Of a stretch of DNA of 64,000 nucleotides, positions 10,643-19,755 are shown piece by piece (position 1 is the first letter of the stretch; each line of letters starts with the position of its first letter). The position numbers and the translations under genes were made by a program. Under the pieces are notes generated by a model that saw only the letters and a list, made by a program, of their open reading frames with translations, ran no database searches and was not told where the DNA came from. This DNA is from Helcococcus kunzii ATCC 51366 (GTDB taxonomy: Bacteria > Bacillota > Clostridia > Tissierellales > Peptoniphilaceae): contig NZ_JH601088.1 in the NCBI RefSeq assembly GCF_000245755.1, positions 1,616,111 through 1,680,110 of the forward strand, given 5' to 3'.

Positions 10643-10916
10643 TGCGGATATTGAAATGCTCAGCAGTTTCTCTGTATGACAAATTATTTATTTGTCTATA
10701 TTTTATTACAGAGAGCTTAAATTCTCCACTATATTTATCATTTGAATGTTTTTTCATCAAACCTTCAATACCTTCAATATTAAACCAATTTATCCAATTT
10801 TCTAATGTGCTATTGGGGATATTGAATTTTTTAGAAACAAGTTCTCTACCTCCTGATTTTCCGTCTAAATATTCTTTGACTACTTTTATCTTAAAATCTA
10901 AACTATATTTTGGCAT
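10575..10916 (-). pseudogene. IS3-family transposase orfA, C-terminally truncated
   Basis: Helix-turn-helix transposase subunit, 113 residues, starting MPKYSLDFKIKVV with two HTH units: one around SGGRELVSKKFNIPNSTLE and one around LSYRETAEHFNIRNAS. IS150 OrfA is about 170 residues. The similarity stops at ASWTKKYEEE, after which the frame runs into orfB DNA and ends. The deletion joint with orfB therefore lies near 10585-10610. Confidence 0.8.
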
Positions 10917-10961
10917 GAAAAAACCCCTCCATCCGTTGTCCGGATTTTGGGGTTCACTTCA

Positions 10962-11252
10962 AAAATTCCCTGGCTCATTTTATTTTTATTATTTTACATC
11001 ATTATACGGACATTACTGTAAGAAATTGGTACTAAAATTGAAAATCTGTATTTGTTACCAAAACGGCACCAGAACGATGCCAAGCGGACACAAAACCATT
11101 ACAGAGCCTATAATCCGCACAAATCTGCAAAACCTACAAAGTGCGAAGAAGCCCAAAATCTCAAAGCCCCATAAATCACACAGCATCCACAACCTCTACA
11201 GTAGATACCCCTCCGGGGTATCTTCCTCTTCTATCTTAAAAAATATCCACCA
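10962..11252. other. Intergenic region with degenerate hairpin unit and C-rich block
   Basis: No gene seen. At 11026-11061 there is an inverted repeat (TTGGTA and TACCAA arms) like the unit at 12452-12488. An A/C-rich block (G/T-rich on the other strand) runs from about 11060 to 11200. A palindrome AGATACCCC-TCC-GGGGTATCT lies at 11203-11223. The same order of parts appears after the broken MMPL gene at 12428-12642. Confidence 0.55.
11203..11223. repeat. ATACCCC/GGGGTAT palindrome
   Basis: Nine-base arms AGATACCCC and GGGGTATCT enclose a 3-base loop. It lies 30 bp beyond the 3' end of the tetR gene and may help end transcription, although no T-run follows directly. Sister copies are at 12618-12642 and 31796-31815. 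Confidence 0.7.
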
Positions 11253-11861
11253 CTATTCTTTTCTAATTATTTTCCTGATATTTCTATACAGGTATGGCTT
11301 GATTACTTCGATTTTGACGGGTTCTTCATGGATGATGCTTGAATATAGCACAGCGCCGAGCATTTCTAGTATGATGAATAGATTGATTAGGAATTCTTCG
11401 CTTGTGAATGTATCTTCGAATTCTTTTTGTAATTCATTTAGGACTTTGACAATGATGTTGTCGGAGTCATTTTTTTTTAACACTTCTTTATATAATGAGG
11501 TTGAAATGTTTTTATGAATTAAGCTTAGTAATGCTTTATCATTTAATAGGTAGTTGATGATGTAGTCGCAGAAGGCGATGATTTTGTCTTCTCGATTTTC
11601 GTAGCTTTTGGCTTGAATGTGTTTGTATGCCATTTCAAAGACTTCGCTGGATTTTTCTATGATTAGTTTATTTCTAATGTCGATTTTGTCCTTGAAATAT
11701 AGGTAGAATGTTCCTTTTGCAACTTTTGAGTTTTTTGTAATTTCGTCTATTGATGTGTTGTCAAATCCATTCTCAATGAATAGCTGAAATGCTGATGATA
11801 AAAGTTTTTTAATTTTAAGGTATTTATTTTTTTCTCGTCTACTATTTTCTTTATTTTCCAC
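11253..11861 (-). CDS. TetR/AcrR family transcriptional regulator
   Basis: 202 residues. The N-terminal HTH at ~17-65 has the family pattern: LLSSAFQLFIENGFDNTSIDEIT, then VAKGTFYLYFKDK. The C-terminal part is an all-helical ligand/dimer domain without a recognisable ligand signature. It is divergent from a MMPL-type transporter gene, the standard arrangement for a repressor of an exporter. Two palindromes (TGACT...AGTCA) in the shared intergenic region are its likely operators. With the transporter broken, the regulator may have lost its local target. Confidence 0.9.
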   Translation of the reverse strand: MENKENSRREKNKYLKIKKLLSSAFQLFIENGFDNTSIDEITKNSKVAKGTFYLYFKDKIDIRNKLIIEKSSEVFEMAYKHIQAKSYENREDKIIAFCDYIINYLLNDKALLSLIHKNISTSLYKEVLKKNDSDNIIVKVLNELQKEFEDTFTSEEFLINLFIILEMLGAVLYSSIIHEEPVKIEVIKPYLYRNIRKIIRKE

Positions 11862-12032
11862 GTTATCCTCACATTTTGAATGTTATTGCTTTGTATTTAA
11901 TATAACACTTTGAGAAATTTATACAAGTGCTGTTGTAGTATATTTCAAAAATATCTCGACATCTAACCATTCCAAACTTCTCATTATAAACAAACTTATT
12001 ATCTCACCCTATTTTTCCAATGATTTAAACTA

Positions 12033-12091
12033 TTGACTTTTAGTCATAAATGCATATAATATTAATGTATAAAATAAATGACTAATAGTCA
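12033..12091 (+). promoter_or_regulatory. MMPL promoter with two TetR-type operators
   Basis: A strong promoter is visible: TTGACT at 12033-12038, 16-base gap, TATAAT at 12055-12060. Palindrome one, TGACTTTTAGTCA (12034-12046), overlaps the -35 box. Palindrome two, TGACTAATAGTCA (12079-12091), lies downstream of the start point. Centres are 45 bp apart. Blocking of both -35 and early elongation by the divergent TetR protein is the likely mechanism. Confidence 0.8.
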
Positions 12092-12120
12092 GTATTTTAA
12101 AATAAGGAAGGAGTTAGAGG

Positions 12121-12510
12121 ATGAAAATAGGAAAGTTTGTGTCTAAATATAGTAAGATGATCCTTATCATTTCCACTATATTGCTGGTGCCGGCGGTATT
12201 GGGATTTATGGCAAGTGATATTAATTATGATATTTTGAGTTATTTGCCTCAGGATATTGGATCTACTAAAGGACAAGATATTTTAGATAAGAAGTTTAAT
12301 AGTGCGGCTACTTCGATGTTGATTTTGGAGGATAAGACTGAGTTTGAAGTGGACGAGATTAAAGAAAAGATTGCAGAGGTGAAGGGTGTAAATGATGTAA
12401 TTTCTAGATCAAGTTTAGTGCCTAATATGGTGCCAAAATCGACTGGCGAAATTGGTACTAAAATTAAAATTTCAAAATTTGGTGCCAAAATAGTGCCAAC
12501 CCCAATATAG
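12121..12510 (+). pseudogene. MMPL/RND-type exporter, truncated N-terminal fragment
   Basis: The 129-residue frame starts like MMPL-family exporters: a first transmembrane helix (ILIISTILLVPAVLGFM) followed by an extracytoplasmic domain with LSYLPQDIGSTKGQDILDKKF. Full members have 700-1000 residues and 11-12 membrane helices. Similarity ends at about residue 102 (RSSLVPNM, ~12426). After that the frame reads into a hairpin-repeat unit (12428-12488) and stops, so the rest of the gene was lost at an intergenic repeat. Ribosome binding site AAGGAGG is at 12107-12115. No function is expected. Confidence 0.8.
12428..12500. repeat. Hairpin-array remnant, 52-bp period, at the MMPL breakpoint
   Basis: GGTGCCAA occurs at 12429-12436 and again at 12481-12488, 52 bp apart. 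TTGGTAC at 12452-12458 pairs with the second copy. Geometry (arms about 8, loop about 22, period 52) matches the other hairpin arrays of the window. A related degenerate unit is at 11026-11061. Confidence 0.6.
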
Positions 12511-12617
12511 TAGCTATAAAATCTACATAGCCCACAGTAACCTTTTCCCACCATAAAGCTTACAAGACCCCTAAAACCTCCAAAATCCCACAGCCCCAAA
12601 GATTTCATAAAATTATT

Positions 12618-12642
12618 GTAGATACCCCGCAGGGGTATCTAC
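12618..12642. repeat. ATACCCC/GGGGTAT palindrome
   Basis: Perfect 11-base arms (GTAGATACCCC and its complement) around the loop GCA. It lies just beyond the terminator of the GH110 gene, as the copy at 31796-31815 lies beyond that of the GH31 gene. Confidence 0.75.
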
Positions 12643-12664
12643 CTCTCCCCATCATACACATAGA

Positions 12665-12688
12665 AAAAAGAGGCCGCAGCCTCTTTTT
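12665..12688 (-). terminator. Rho-independent terminator of the GH110 gene
   Basis: Arms AAAAAGAGGC (12665-12674) and GCCTCTTTTT (12679-12688) with loop CGCA. The symmetric A and T runs allow termination in both directions. The GH31 gene ends in an almost identical hairpin at 31842-31865. Confidence 0.85.
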
Positions 12689-12707
12689 CCTCTTTTGCTT
12701 TATTATA

Positions 12708-13463
12708 TTATCTTCTTCCTATTAACTTGCCATCCCAGGTAAAGTTGTGCCATTTTCCGTCAATCCATTGTCTTCCGGAAACTCTTGTACCTGTATTAGG
12801 TCTTAGATATCTCCAAACACCATCAATCCATTGCCATCCATATGCTTGAGTACCTGTGCCCGGTCTGAAATACATCCAACCTAATGAAAGTTTTTGCCAA
12901 CCTGTTGCAAGTGTACCAGATCTTCTGAAGTATCTCCAGTAGCCATCAATGAATTGTCTTCCTTTAATCATTGTGCCAGAAGATAATCTAAAGAAGTATG
13001 TGAATCCATTTTCTGGATTTGTCCACCAACCTTTTTGATATCTTGTGTTTGGACCTTCTAGGGAAAGCCAATTCATGCCATTTTCGTGGTATGTTTGTGT
13101 CATGGACTCACCTTTATAATTGAAGAAATTCCATGTTTTATTTATCCATTTCCATTCTGACCTTGCTTGTTTACCATGATCATAGTATGTCCATTTATTT
13201 CCAACTTTTTCCCAACCATGTTTAATCACTGGTCTATCTTCAACAACTATTTTTATTTTCACTTCATCTGTTGAAGCATCTTCATACTTAACTATGATAG
13301 TTGCATCAAATGTACCAGCAGCCTTAGTTTCAATATTTTCTTTGAATTCCAGTTTAATGTTTTTTGGTAATTCAGAAATATTTAAAATTCCACTTGAAGG
13401 ATTTATTTTTTCATTGACAAATACTTCAATATCCTTTCCTTTTGGATCGTAGATATCAGCCAT
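12708..13463 (-). pseudogene. GH110 surface enzyme, C-terminal fragment: Rib domain and cell-wall-binding repeats
   Basis: This is the third piece of the gene that starts at 17312. Its frame can be read back to about 13495 ([18 protein letters not shown]), where the previous piece runs out of frame, so the shift lies near 13490-13500. Residues 1-80 form a Rib-type domain ([31 protein letters not shown]). The rest is an aromatic and glycine-rich wall-binding module with repeats like [29 protein letters not shown] and [14 protein letters not shown]. The same module, nearly identical, ends the GH31 protein at 31878. It would hold the enzyme on the cell envelope without sortase. Confidence 0.8.
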
Positions 13464-16039
13464 CTTCTTATTGTAAACATTAGTAATGTTATATTGATAA
13501 TATTCTGTAGATAGTTGTTTTCATGCCATACTCTTATAACCAAAACTTCATTTCCATTTTCTTGTCTTGTGATATGGTCAACTTTAGCATTGACATCATT
13601 AGGAATGATTGTTAAATCAGACAAACTATATTTGTCTTTGAAATCAATATTTTTAGCATCAATTTGAATGGACTCATCGCCTAATTTGATTGATTTTAAC
13701 CCGTCTTTAATATTTCTATGACGTAAAACATGCAATCTCAACATATCTGAAGGCTTGCCATCCTCTGCAATTGCTGAAATTTTGAATGAATTTACCCCAT
13801 TGTAGATTGGAAGAGTAAATTCTCCATTTTCTGACTCATAAACTTTTCCAAAATCTTCAATTTCTAATTTAATTTTTTGAGTATTTTCGCTCGCTCCAAC
13901 ATTGATTTTTATTTCTTTATCATCAGTTTCAGTTTGAATGAATAGATTATCCTTTAATTCACTGAAATTCTTCAATGAAGTACTGATTTTCTCTAATTTT
14001 GCTTCACTAGATTTGATTCTATTTAGCTTAATTGTCTTACCTTCTATTTGAACGGAATCTTTGCCAGCAATACTTAAAGCATCTTTCTTTCCCCCTTGCT
14101 TAATTTGAAGTTTTTCCAAATCAGCAGGAATGTCAATTGTCATGCCATCTTTCACAATTGTATTATTAACATATAAACTAGTATCCTCTTTATGTTCAAA
14201 ATTTAGAAGGCCAACTACTCCATACGGTCCATAAAGTATATCTTTAGAATAAGGTAATATATGAATATCATAATAATCTGGTTTATTTATTGTGAAATAT
14301 TGACCATCGAAAAATGTTAATTCTCCGTCTTTTTCTATAATCAACTTTAGATCATAGTCTTCAAAACCTACTATTTTAAATTTATTGTTTTCTACGTGAA
14401 CCGGTTCAAACGTATCTACATTAGGTTTTGATATATATTTTTCTGTAAATTTATGTATTTCACCATTTTTCAGATTATCTTTATTGCCTTCAACAAGCAT
14501 AAATTCTGACGCCTTTACAATAGTATCTGCTTGGTCTGCATTCCAACCTACGATTGCTAAAGTGATTTTATCTCCAAGATAACTTACGTCTTGTTCATGA
14601 ATCAAGTTAATTTCACCATTTACATCAGAATATAGTTTTACAATTTTGCCTTGTTTTTCAATAATAAATTTAGCATCACGAATGCTATTTTCTTCAGATT
14701 TTTCTGTAGCTAATTCGTTTCCATTCCCATTTCTTTCAACGACGACACCAAAGCCATTTCCATGAGCTCTCTTACCAACAGATAAATAATTATCCTTATC
14801 GGCAGTACCATCATCCTTTAATTTCATCAATGAAAAGTACACAGAATCCCAGTTACCTTGCATTCTAAGCGGTAAATCTGAGAATCTTATAGAAGCTGTA
14901 AAATTATCTTTATTGACGCCATCCAATGATAATTTAACAAGATTTGATAGTTTATTTGTGCCACCCCACAAATCTTCACCATTTCCTCTTCTTTGGAATG
15001 CGATCTGATCTTCTGTAATTTTTAATGTATTCGTTGGATTTTCAACATTTATAAAGTCAGCATTTTTAATTTCTTCCACTGGTTTATAGCTAATCACATA
15101 AATGTCTTCTGTAACGCCATCAATTGTAATTTTTACTTTTTGCATGCCAGCTTTTTTCACGGTAAATTTATTATCTTTAATATCAAAATACTCATTTTCT
15201 TCAACTGATAGAGTAAATTGACTTTGTTTCAACCATTCATCATCTTTAAATACCACTAGATAAGGTTTTTCTTCTCCAACATAGTATACATATTTATCTA
15301 ATCCAAGTTTATTTGACTTTTTATCCGCTACATTTATGGTTTTTATATTAGATTTAATTATTCTACCATTACAAATATAGTAAGCGTAAATATCTGTCTT
15401 TCCTTTTGAAATAGCAGTCACCATACCATCAGCATCGATTTGAGCCACGTCTGGATTTGTAGATACATAATTTATCTTTCCTACCGCTTCATCTGGAGAT
15501 AATTTTTGTCTTGAATTCAACACTTTCAGATCATCTTTTAGGCTATAGTTATTTTCAGTCATACCTTCAATTAAAATGTTTTTCTTTAATCCATCATCAT
15601 ATTGATTTCCTTCGATTACAACATTATTTGATTTCTTAAATTCAAGAACATTTGATTGAGACCCTTCATTATTTTCAGGCCCTCCTGGTAGACTTTCCAA
15701 TACTTTTATAACATCGCCTGATTTTTCAACATTAAGTTTTAATGTTTGATTAACACCCATCTCAGTTTCACTTATGTTAGCTTTTAGTGAAATATTTGGA
15801 TTAAATCTATAAATCTTATTATTGATAAATTTCAAATTATCAACACTTTCAGCCCTTAATACACTGTCCACATCCATGAAGAATGTATTATTTTCAATTA
15901 AAATATTTTTGTGAACCGGATTGTTCGTATCAGGCAAATTAGCACCTTTTGTCACTGGATAGAAATAAATCGCAGGTGCATATTTCCACCAAGTTCTACC
16001 CTTTGTCCTTACGTTGAATGTATTGTTTCTAATAGTCAA
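13403..16039 (-). pseudogene. GH110 surface enzyme, middle fragment
   Basis: Second piece of the frameshifted GH110 gene. Its first coding triplet cannot be a true start (TTG, no Shine-Dalgarno); the frame reads back to about 16095 (SNDSNEWYESGPIRD), where a stop blocks it. The first ~150 residues finish the parallel beta-helix (TIRNNTFNVRTKGRTWW, ILIENNTFF). ~195-245 is a Big_2-like Ig domain (NPDVAQIDADGMVTAISKGKTD). ~355-500 resembles a concanavalin/LamG-like fold, possibly carbohydrate binding, and is followed by cadherin-like domains. The last ~25 residues are read out of frame. Confidence 0.8.
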
Positions 16040-16044
16040 ATCTC

Positions 16045-17244
16045 TTATCGGACCAGACTCATACCATTCATTTGAATCATTTGAGAAGAAAGAGTATCTC
16101 TAGAATAAAATATCACCTTATCCCCAGGATAAAATTGTCTAAATCCGCCTTGTTGCTTATGCACATATAACAGCTTCAAAGTATTATCATTTATTCTCTT
16201 TTCAACTCTTGTAAATGTCCCGTGAATGTTAATCGGATCATCATGTGTATTTGTAAAATATGAATTAGATATTTTAATCTTGCCCTTAGCACCAGACACA
16301 TGAATACCATCCGCATAAGAAGTTGCAGATTTTCCAGTCTCCATATCTGGTTCCAATCTCAATTTATCAAAGAACACATCCTCTGACATTTGAACTAAAA
16401 ATCCAAACCCGTGTAGATATGAAATCTTCACATTTTCAAACTTAACATTTTTACTTTCCCAAACCATTGATCCCGCAGTTGGTCTCTTATTATTTTCAGT
16501 AAATTGATAAGTCATTGCAAGCTCAGGTTTCAATGCAGGTTTACCAAAATATTTAAATCTCAAAAGTCCATTCTCCAACTCTTCAATTGAATTCAAATTA
16601 GTAAATGGATCTTGATTAGAATAATGTATCCTAGCCATTAAATCCTGTGCATATTTTGTAGAAATGGCATAATTAGGATGCGCATTCCTCTTTTGCCAAT
16701 AATAATTCCCTTTTGAATCTTTCTCAGATAACCAAGTTATCCCCCTATTTTCCACCTTATGTGTGAATGTCTTCGGAACAAAAAAGTCTACTTCATTTCC
16801 AGCCTCATTCACATTGAATATTGACATTTCAGTTGTAGATGCCACTTTCACATCCCAAGATAAATTATTTACCTTAATATTTTCTGACTGAAAAATTCCC
16901 AAATACATCATATCGCCTTCAAACACAATATGAGAATTATTACCTTCAATCGTTAAATTCTTTATCCCTTCAACCAAAACACCAATTTTCTTCACAGGAA
17001 AATCTACACTATCCGTATTAGAAGTATGTACTTCCCTCTCCAAAGCACTCTCCTTAGTAATCTTATACAATCCCTCTTTATCAAAAGAAAGAACTACTTG
17101 CTTACCTTCCTTACTAAGCTCTTTCGCTTTTTCCAACGCCTTCTGTATAGCCGGACCACTATCCTTCTGTCCAAATGAGTCCGCACCAAAATCCCCTACC
17201 TTCAACACAACACTTGATTCTGCATAAACGTCATACATCACCAT
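16045..17244 (-). pseudogene. GH110 alpha-1,3-galactosidase catalytic N-terminal fragment
   Basis: The beta-helix carries the family hallmark ADGIHVSGAKGKIKIS followed by THDDPINIHGTFTRV, which matches GH110 exo-alpha-galactosidases that remove alpha-1,3-Gal from blood-group-B and linear Gal-alpha-1,3-Gal structures. The true start is probably ATG 17312, with GGAGGGG at 17316-17322 and a signal peptide MERKFYRVASFAMSLIFL. That frame is broken at a T7 run (plus-strand A7, ~17264-17270); one more base would join it to GFMVMYDVYAESSVV. A second shift at ~16080-16100 ends this piece early. Whether the shifts are mutations, phase variation or read errors cannot be told from the sequence alone. Confidence 0.82.
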
Positions 17245-17259
17245 AAAGCCTAAAAAGGC

Positions 17260-17312
17260 AAAAAAATTAACGACATTGCAAAACTTGCAACTCTATAAAA
17301 TTTTCTTTCCAT
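17260..17312 (-). other. Out-of-frame signal peptide start of the GH110 gene with homopolymer tract
   Basis: ATG at 17312-17310 preceded by AGGAGGGG. It encodes MERKFYRVASFAMSLIFLPF and then a stop. A +1 change in the seven-T tract would fuse it to the GH110 frame at residues LGFMVMYDVYA. Upstream, 17337-17380 contains two direct copies of ACCATATATA, possible regulator sites or part of the promoter. Confidence 0.65.
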
Positions 17313-18096
17313 TTCCCCTCCTAGTGAAATCGTTATCTATATTTTACCATATATATTCAAAAATGACCATATATAATGTTAAAAAATTGATGAAGTTTTT
17401 GGGGGGGATGATGATTTATGGGATGGCTTTGGGGGGTGAGGGGGTCGGGATTGATGTAGGTTTATAGGATGGGGTTGGGAAAATGAAGGTTTTGGGGGAT
17501 GTGGATTTTGGCTTTGGAGGTTTTGGGGTTGGTTTTGGAGGTGGAGATTTTGGCGTTGAACGTTTTGGAATTGGAAGAATGGTGTTAATGCAATTTTGGG
17601 ACATGAAAATTCGCGGAATAGAGAGTTTAAGCTAAAAAAAAAGAAAAAAAGTAGTCGAGTTATTTCTAAGTGAAACTGGAAGAATTACATGTATATTATA
17701 GGATTTCCATTCTATACATGTACATTTAATGAAACAATTACATGTGTAATGGATGATTTATGATATATACATGTATATTCTGAGCTAGCTTTACATGTAT
17801 AGTTTAGGATTTTTCTTTTACACATGTAATGGCTTGACGGATTTTACATGTATATTATAGGATTTTCATTCTATACATGTAATTGATGTGGTGGTTTTAC
17901 ATGTATATTTTGTGATTTCTGTTATGTACATGTAATCCTTGGAATTTTTTTACATGTGTATTATAGGGATTGTTGATTACACATGTAAATGGACAAATTT
18001 TTTTACATGTGTATAAAGATAATCACTTTTTACACATGTAAATCTTAAATGTTAAAATTATTAAGCTAAAAACCAACTTATTGATTTGTAATGAAA
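17313..18096. other. Long intergenic region: G-rich block and hairpin array
   Basis: No gene seen. 17395-17600 is strongly G/T-rich on the plus strand, with runs of 5-7 G and many GG dinucleotides, hence possible G-quadruplexes. 17685-18045 is the hairpin array described separately. The apparent reading frames in the G-rich block are low complexity and unlikely to be translated. Confidence 0.6.
17685..18045. repeat. Hairpin array, ACATGT type, seven units at exactly 53 bp
   Basis: TTACATGT starts at 17685, 17738, 17791, 17844, 17897, 17950 and 18003: six intervals of 53 bp. Each unit is TTACATGTRTA, a loop of about 17 bases (often TTATAGGATTTTCATTC), then TAYACATGTAA; a spacer of about 14 bases follows. 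Each arm itself contains the palindrome ACATGT. The spacers differ from each other but are shared in order with the array at 24232-24600. Confidence 0.9.
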
Positions 18097-18128
18097 AAAT
18101 GGTGTCAAATATGACTTTGACACCATTT
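18097..18128 (-). terminator. Terminator of the nanE-nanK operon
   Basis: Perfect 13-base arms AAATGGTGTCAAA and TTTGACACCATTT with a 6-base loop, directly after the kinase stop. A-rich sequence on the plus strand gives the T-run on the transcript. Confidence 0.85.
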
Positions 18129-18139
18129 CCTCAATTTAC

Positions 18140-19048
18140 TTACATTTTGTTATTTATTAAAGTAAGATATGCCATACCGTATAGCCCAGCTAAATTTCCT
18201 AATTTAGCTGGTAAAACTTTTGGCTTAAAAATATTTGTTAAAGGTGATTTGTCTAACTTGGAAATAAGATTCTCCCACCAATAATCTTTTGTATCAATCA
18301 AACCTCCACCTAAAATAAACACTTCCGGATCAATTGTATTAGAAAGCATCTCAATTGACAAACATAGGTCATCTACAAATTTATTTAATACATTGTAAGC
18401 AACCTTATCTTTTTTATCAATTAATTCAAAAAACTCATATCCATTGGAAATTTTATTTTTAGCTTTTTCATTATAAGATTTTACTAAAGAAGTTCCTGAA
18501 CAATATTGTTCCATACATCCATTTAATCCACAATTGCAATTTTCACCACCAGGATGAATTATCATATGTCCTATTTCTCCCGCGCTCCAATGATGACCTC
18601 TAATAAGCTTATCCTCAATAATAATCGCTCCTGCAACTCCTGTACCTAATGTTATACATATACTGCTTTTAGTTGATTTTGAATTTCCTAACCAGTATTC
18701 TCCTAAACCAGCTGCATTTACATCATTTTCAATAATTACAGTTTTATTATATTTATGATAAAGAATCTCTTTTAACTTTACCCCTGTCCAATTAGGTAAA
18801 TTATCGGTTGCGTAATAAACTTCACCTTTAGCGAAATCTATCCTACCCGCGGAAGCTACTCCAAGAATTGGCACGTTTTCAAACATTAGTAATTCATCAA
18901 TTATCTCAAACAATGAGTTAATAAGTCCATCTTTCCCTTTATTTTTTTTTGTAGAAATTTTCTTATCAATCTCAATTTCTCCATTAGAATTAATTATTGC
19001 TGCATGTAATTTAGTGCCTCCAATATCTACCACTAAAGACTTTTGCAT
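18140..19048 (-). CDS. nanK: ROK-family kinase, probable N-acetylmannosamine kinase
   Basis: 302 residues. N-terminal phosphate-binding motif VVDIGGTKLHAAI, catalytic Asp in ENDVNAAGLGEYW, and the ROK zinc site GGENCNCGLNGCMEQYCSG. ROK kinases phosphorylate hexoses or ManNAc. Position directly after ManNAc-6-P epimerase (2-bp gap) makes ManNAc kinase the best reading; glucokinase is the alternative. Product ManNAc-6-P would feed the epimerase. Last gene of the GntR-ABC-nanE-nanK operon. Confidence 0.85.
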   Translation of the reverse strand: MQKSLVVDIGGTKLHAAIINSNGEIEIDKKISTKKNKGKDGLINSLFEIIDELLMFENVPILGVASAGRIDFAKGEVYYATDNLPNWTGVKLKEILYHKYNKTVIIENDVNAAGLGEYWLGNSKSTKSSICITLGTGVAGAIIIEDKLIRGHHWSAGEIGHMIIHPGGENCNCGLNGCMEQYCSGTSLVKSYNEKAKNKISNGYEFFELIDKKDKVAYNVLNKFVDDLCLSIEMLSNTIDPEVFILGGGLIDTKDYWWENLISKLDKSPLTNIFKPKVLPAKLGNLAGLYGMAYLTLINNKM

Positions 19049-19050
19049 AA

Positions 19051-19755
19051 CTAATTCTCCTTATCAATAAATTCATTCATTTCATCAACAATTTTTTTTG
19101 TAATGATTTGTGGACGAGTAATTCCAGCACCGATAGTTACAGCGTAAGCTCCACAATCTAAAGCTTTTACAGCATTTTTCGCATCCCAAAATCTTCCTTC
19201 TGCAACAATTGGTGTATCTATTTTAGCTTTAAGTTCCTTTATTATTTCGAAATTAGGTTCTCTTAATTCAGTTATTAATTCACTATTTTTATCAACTGTG
19301 TCTGGTGTATATCCATATAATGTAGTTGCGACATAGTCTACTCCTAAACTTGCAGCATAAACTCCCTCTTCAACAGTTGAAATATCAGCTAATATTTCTA
19401 CATCATATTTTTCTCTTATATTTTTTACAAATTCTTCTAATGTCAATCCATCAGGTCTATCATAAGAAGTTGCATCAATAGCTATAATTCTACAACCAAT
19501 TTTATACAAATCATCTACTTCGGCCATTGTAGGTGTTATATAAGGATAAAATCCTTCATATTCTTTTTTTATCAATCCTATTAATGGAATGGAAATTTCT
19601 TTCAAACACGCTATAACATCAGCAGTTGTATTAACTCTTACAGCAGAAGCACCCCCTATTTCTGCCGCTTTTGCCAATTTTGCCATAATAATATTTCCAT
19701 AAAGTGGCTCATCTGGTTTTGCTTGACAAGACACTATCAATCCTCTTTTTATCAT
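19051..19755 (-). CDS. nanE: N-acetylmannosamine-6-phosphate 2-epimerase
   Basis: 234-residue TIM barrel with the NanE signature SCQAKPDEPLYG at the N-terminus, RVNTTADV and IGLIKKEY in the middle, and VAEGRFWD with the phosphate-binding GAYAVTIGAGITRP at the end. Converts ManNAc-6-P to GlcNAc-6-P. Length is normal. The start overlaps the permease stop by 4 bp (translational coupling). No NanA lyase is in the window, so sialic acid use would need a lyase elsewhere; ManNAc itself may be the imported sugar. Confidence 0.92.
   Translation of the reverse strand: MIKRGLIVSCQAKPDEPLYGNIIMAKLAKAAEIGGASAVRVNTTADVIACLKEISIPLIGLIKKEYEGFYPYITPTMAEVDDLYKIGCRIIAIDATSYDRPDGLTLEEFVKNIREKYDVEILADISTVEEGVYAASLGVDYVATTLYGYTPDTVDKNSELITELREPNFEIIKELKAKIDTPIVAEGRFWDAKNAVKALDCGAYAVTIGAGITRPQIITKKIVDEMNEFIDKEN

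Larger units (their letters stand above)
10081..10961 (-). mobile_element. IS3-family (IS150-like) element, internally deleted, 881 bp
   Basis: Imperfect 24-bp terminal inverted repeats bound the element: TGAAGTGAACCC is exact at both ends (10081-10092 and complement 10950-10961), and the inner ends share CGGAC. Inside are an orfA and the C-terminal part of orfB on the minus strand. Intact IS150-group elements are about 1.4 kb, so some 500-600 bp covering the end of orfA and the N-terminal HTH of orfB are missing. The DDE catalytic part is kept but out of frame. I see no clear target duplication. The ends look intact, so it may be movable in trans. Confidence 0.85.
12511..12707. other. Intergenic A/C-rich block, palindrome and terminator
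   Basis: No gene seen. 12500-12610 is A/C-rich on the plus strand (many CCC and CC-A runs) and G/T-rich on the minus strand. It is followed by an 11-bp-arm palindrome GTAGATACCCC/GGGGTATCTAC at 12618-12642 and a terminator at 12665-12688. Confidence 0.55.

Noticed and set aside
10642..11517. 291-codon plus-strand reading frame
   Set aside because: It lies antisense to the transposase orfA and the tetR gene and has no family resemblance or ribosome binding site.
17276..17604. Short frames in the G-rich block, on both strands
   Set aside because: Low-complexity Gly/Met or Pro/Lys/Thr strings produced by base composition. No start signals or homology.
17685..18045. CRISPR array
   Set aside because: Regular spacing, but both the repeats and the supposed spacers recur unchanged in the second array, each unit is itself an inverted repeat of two arms, and no cas genes are near.
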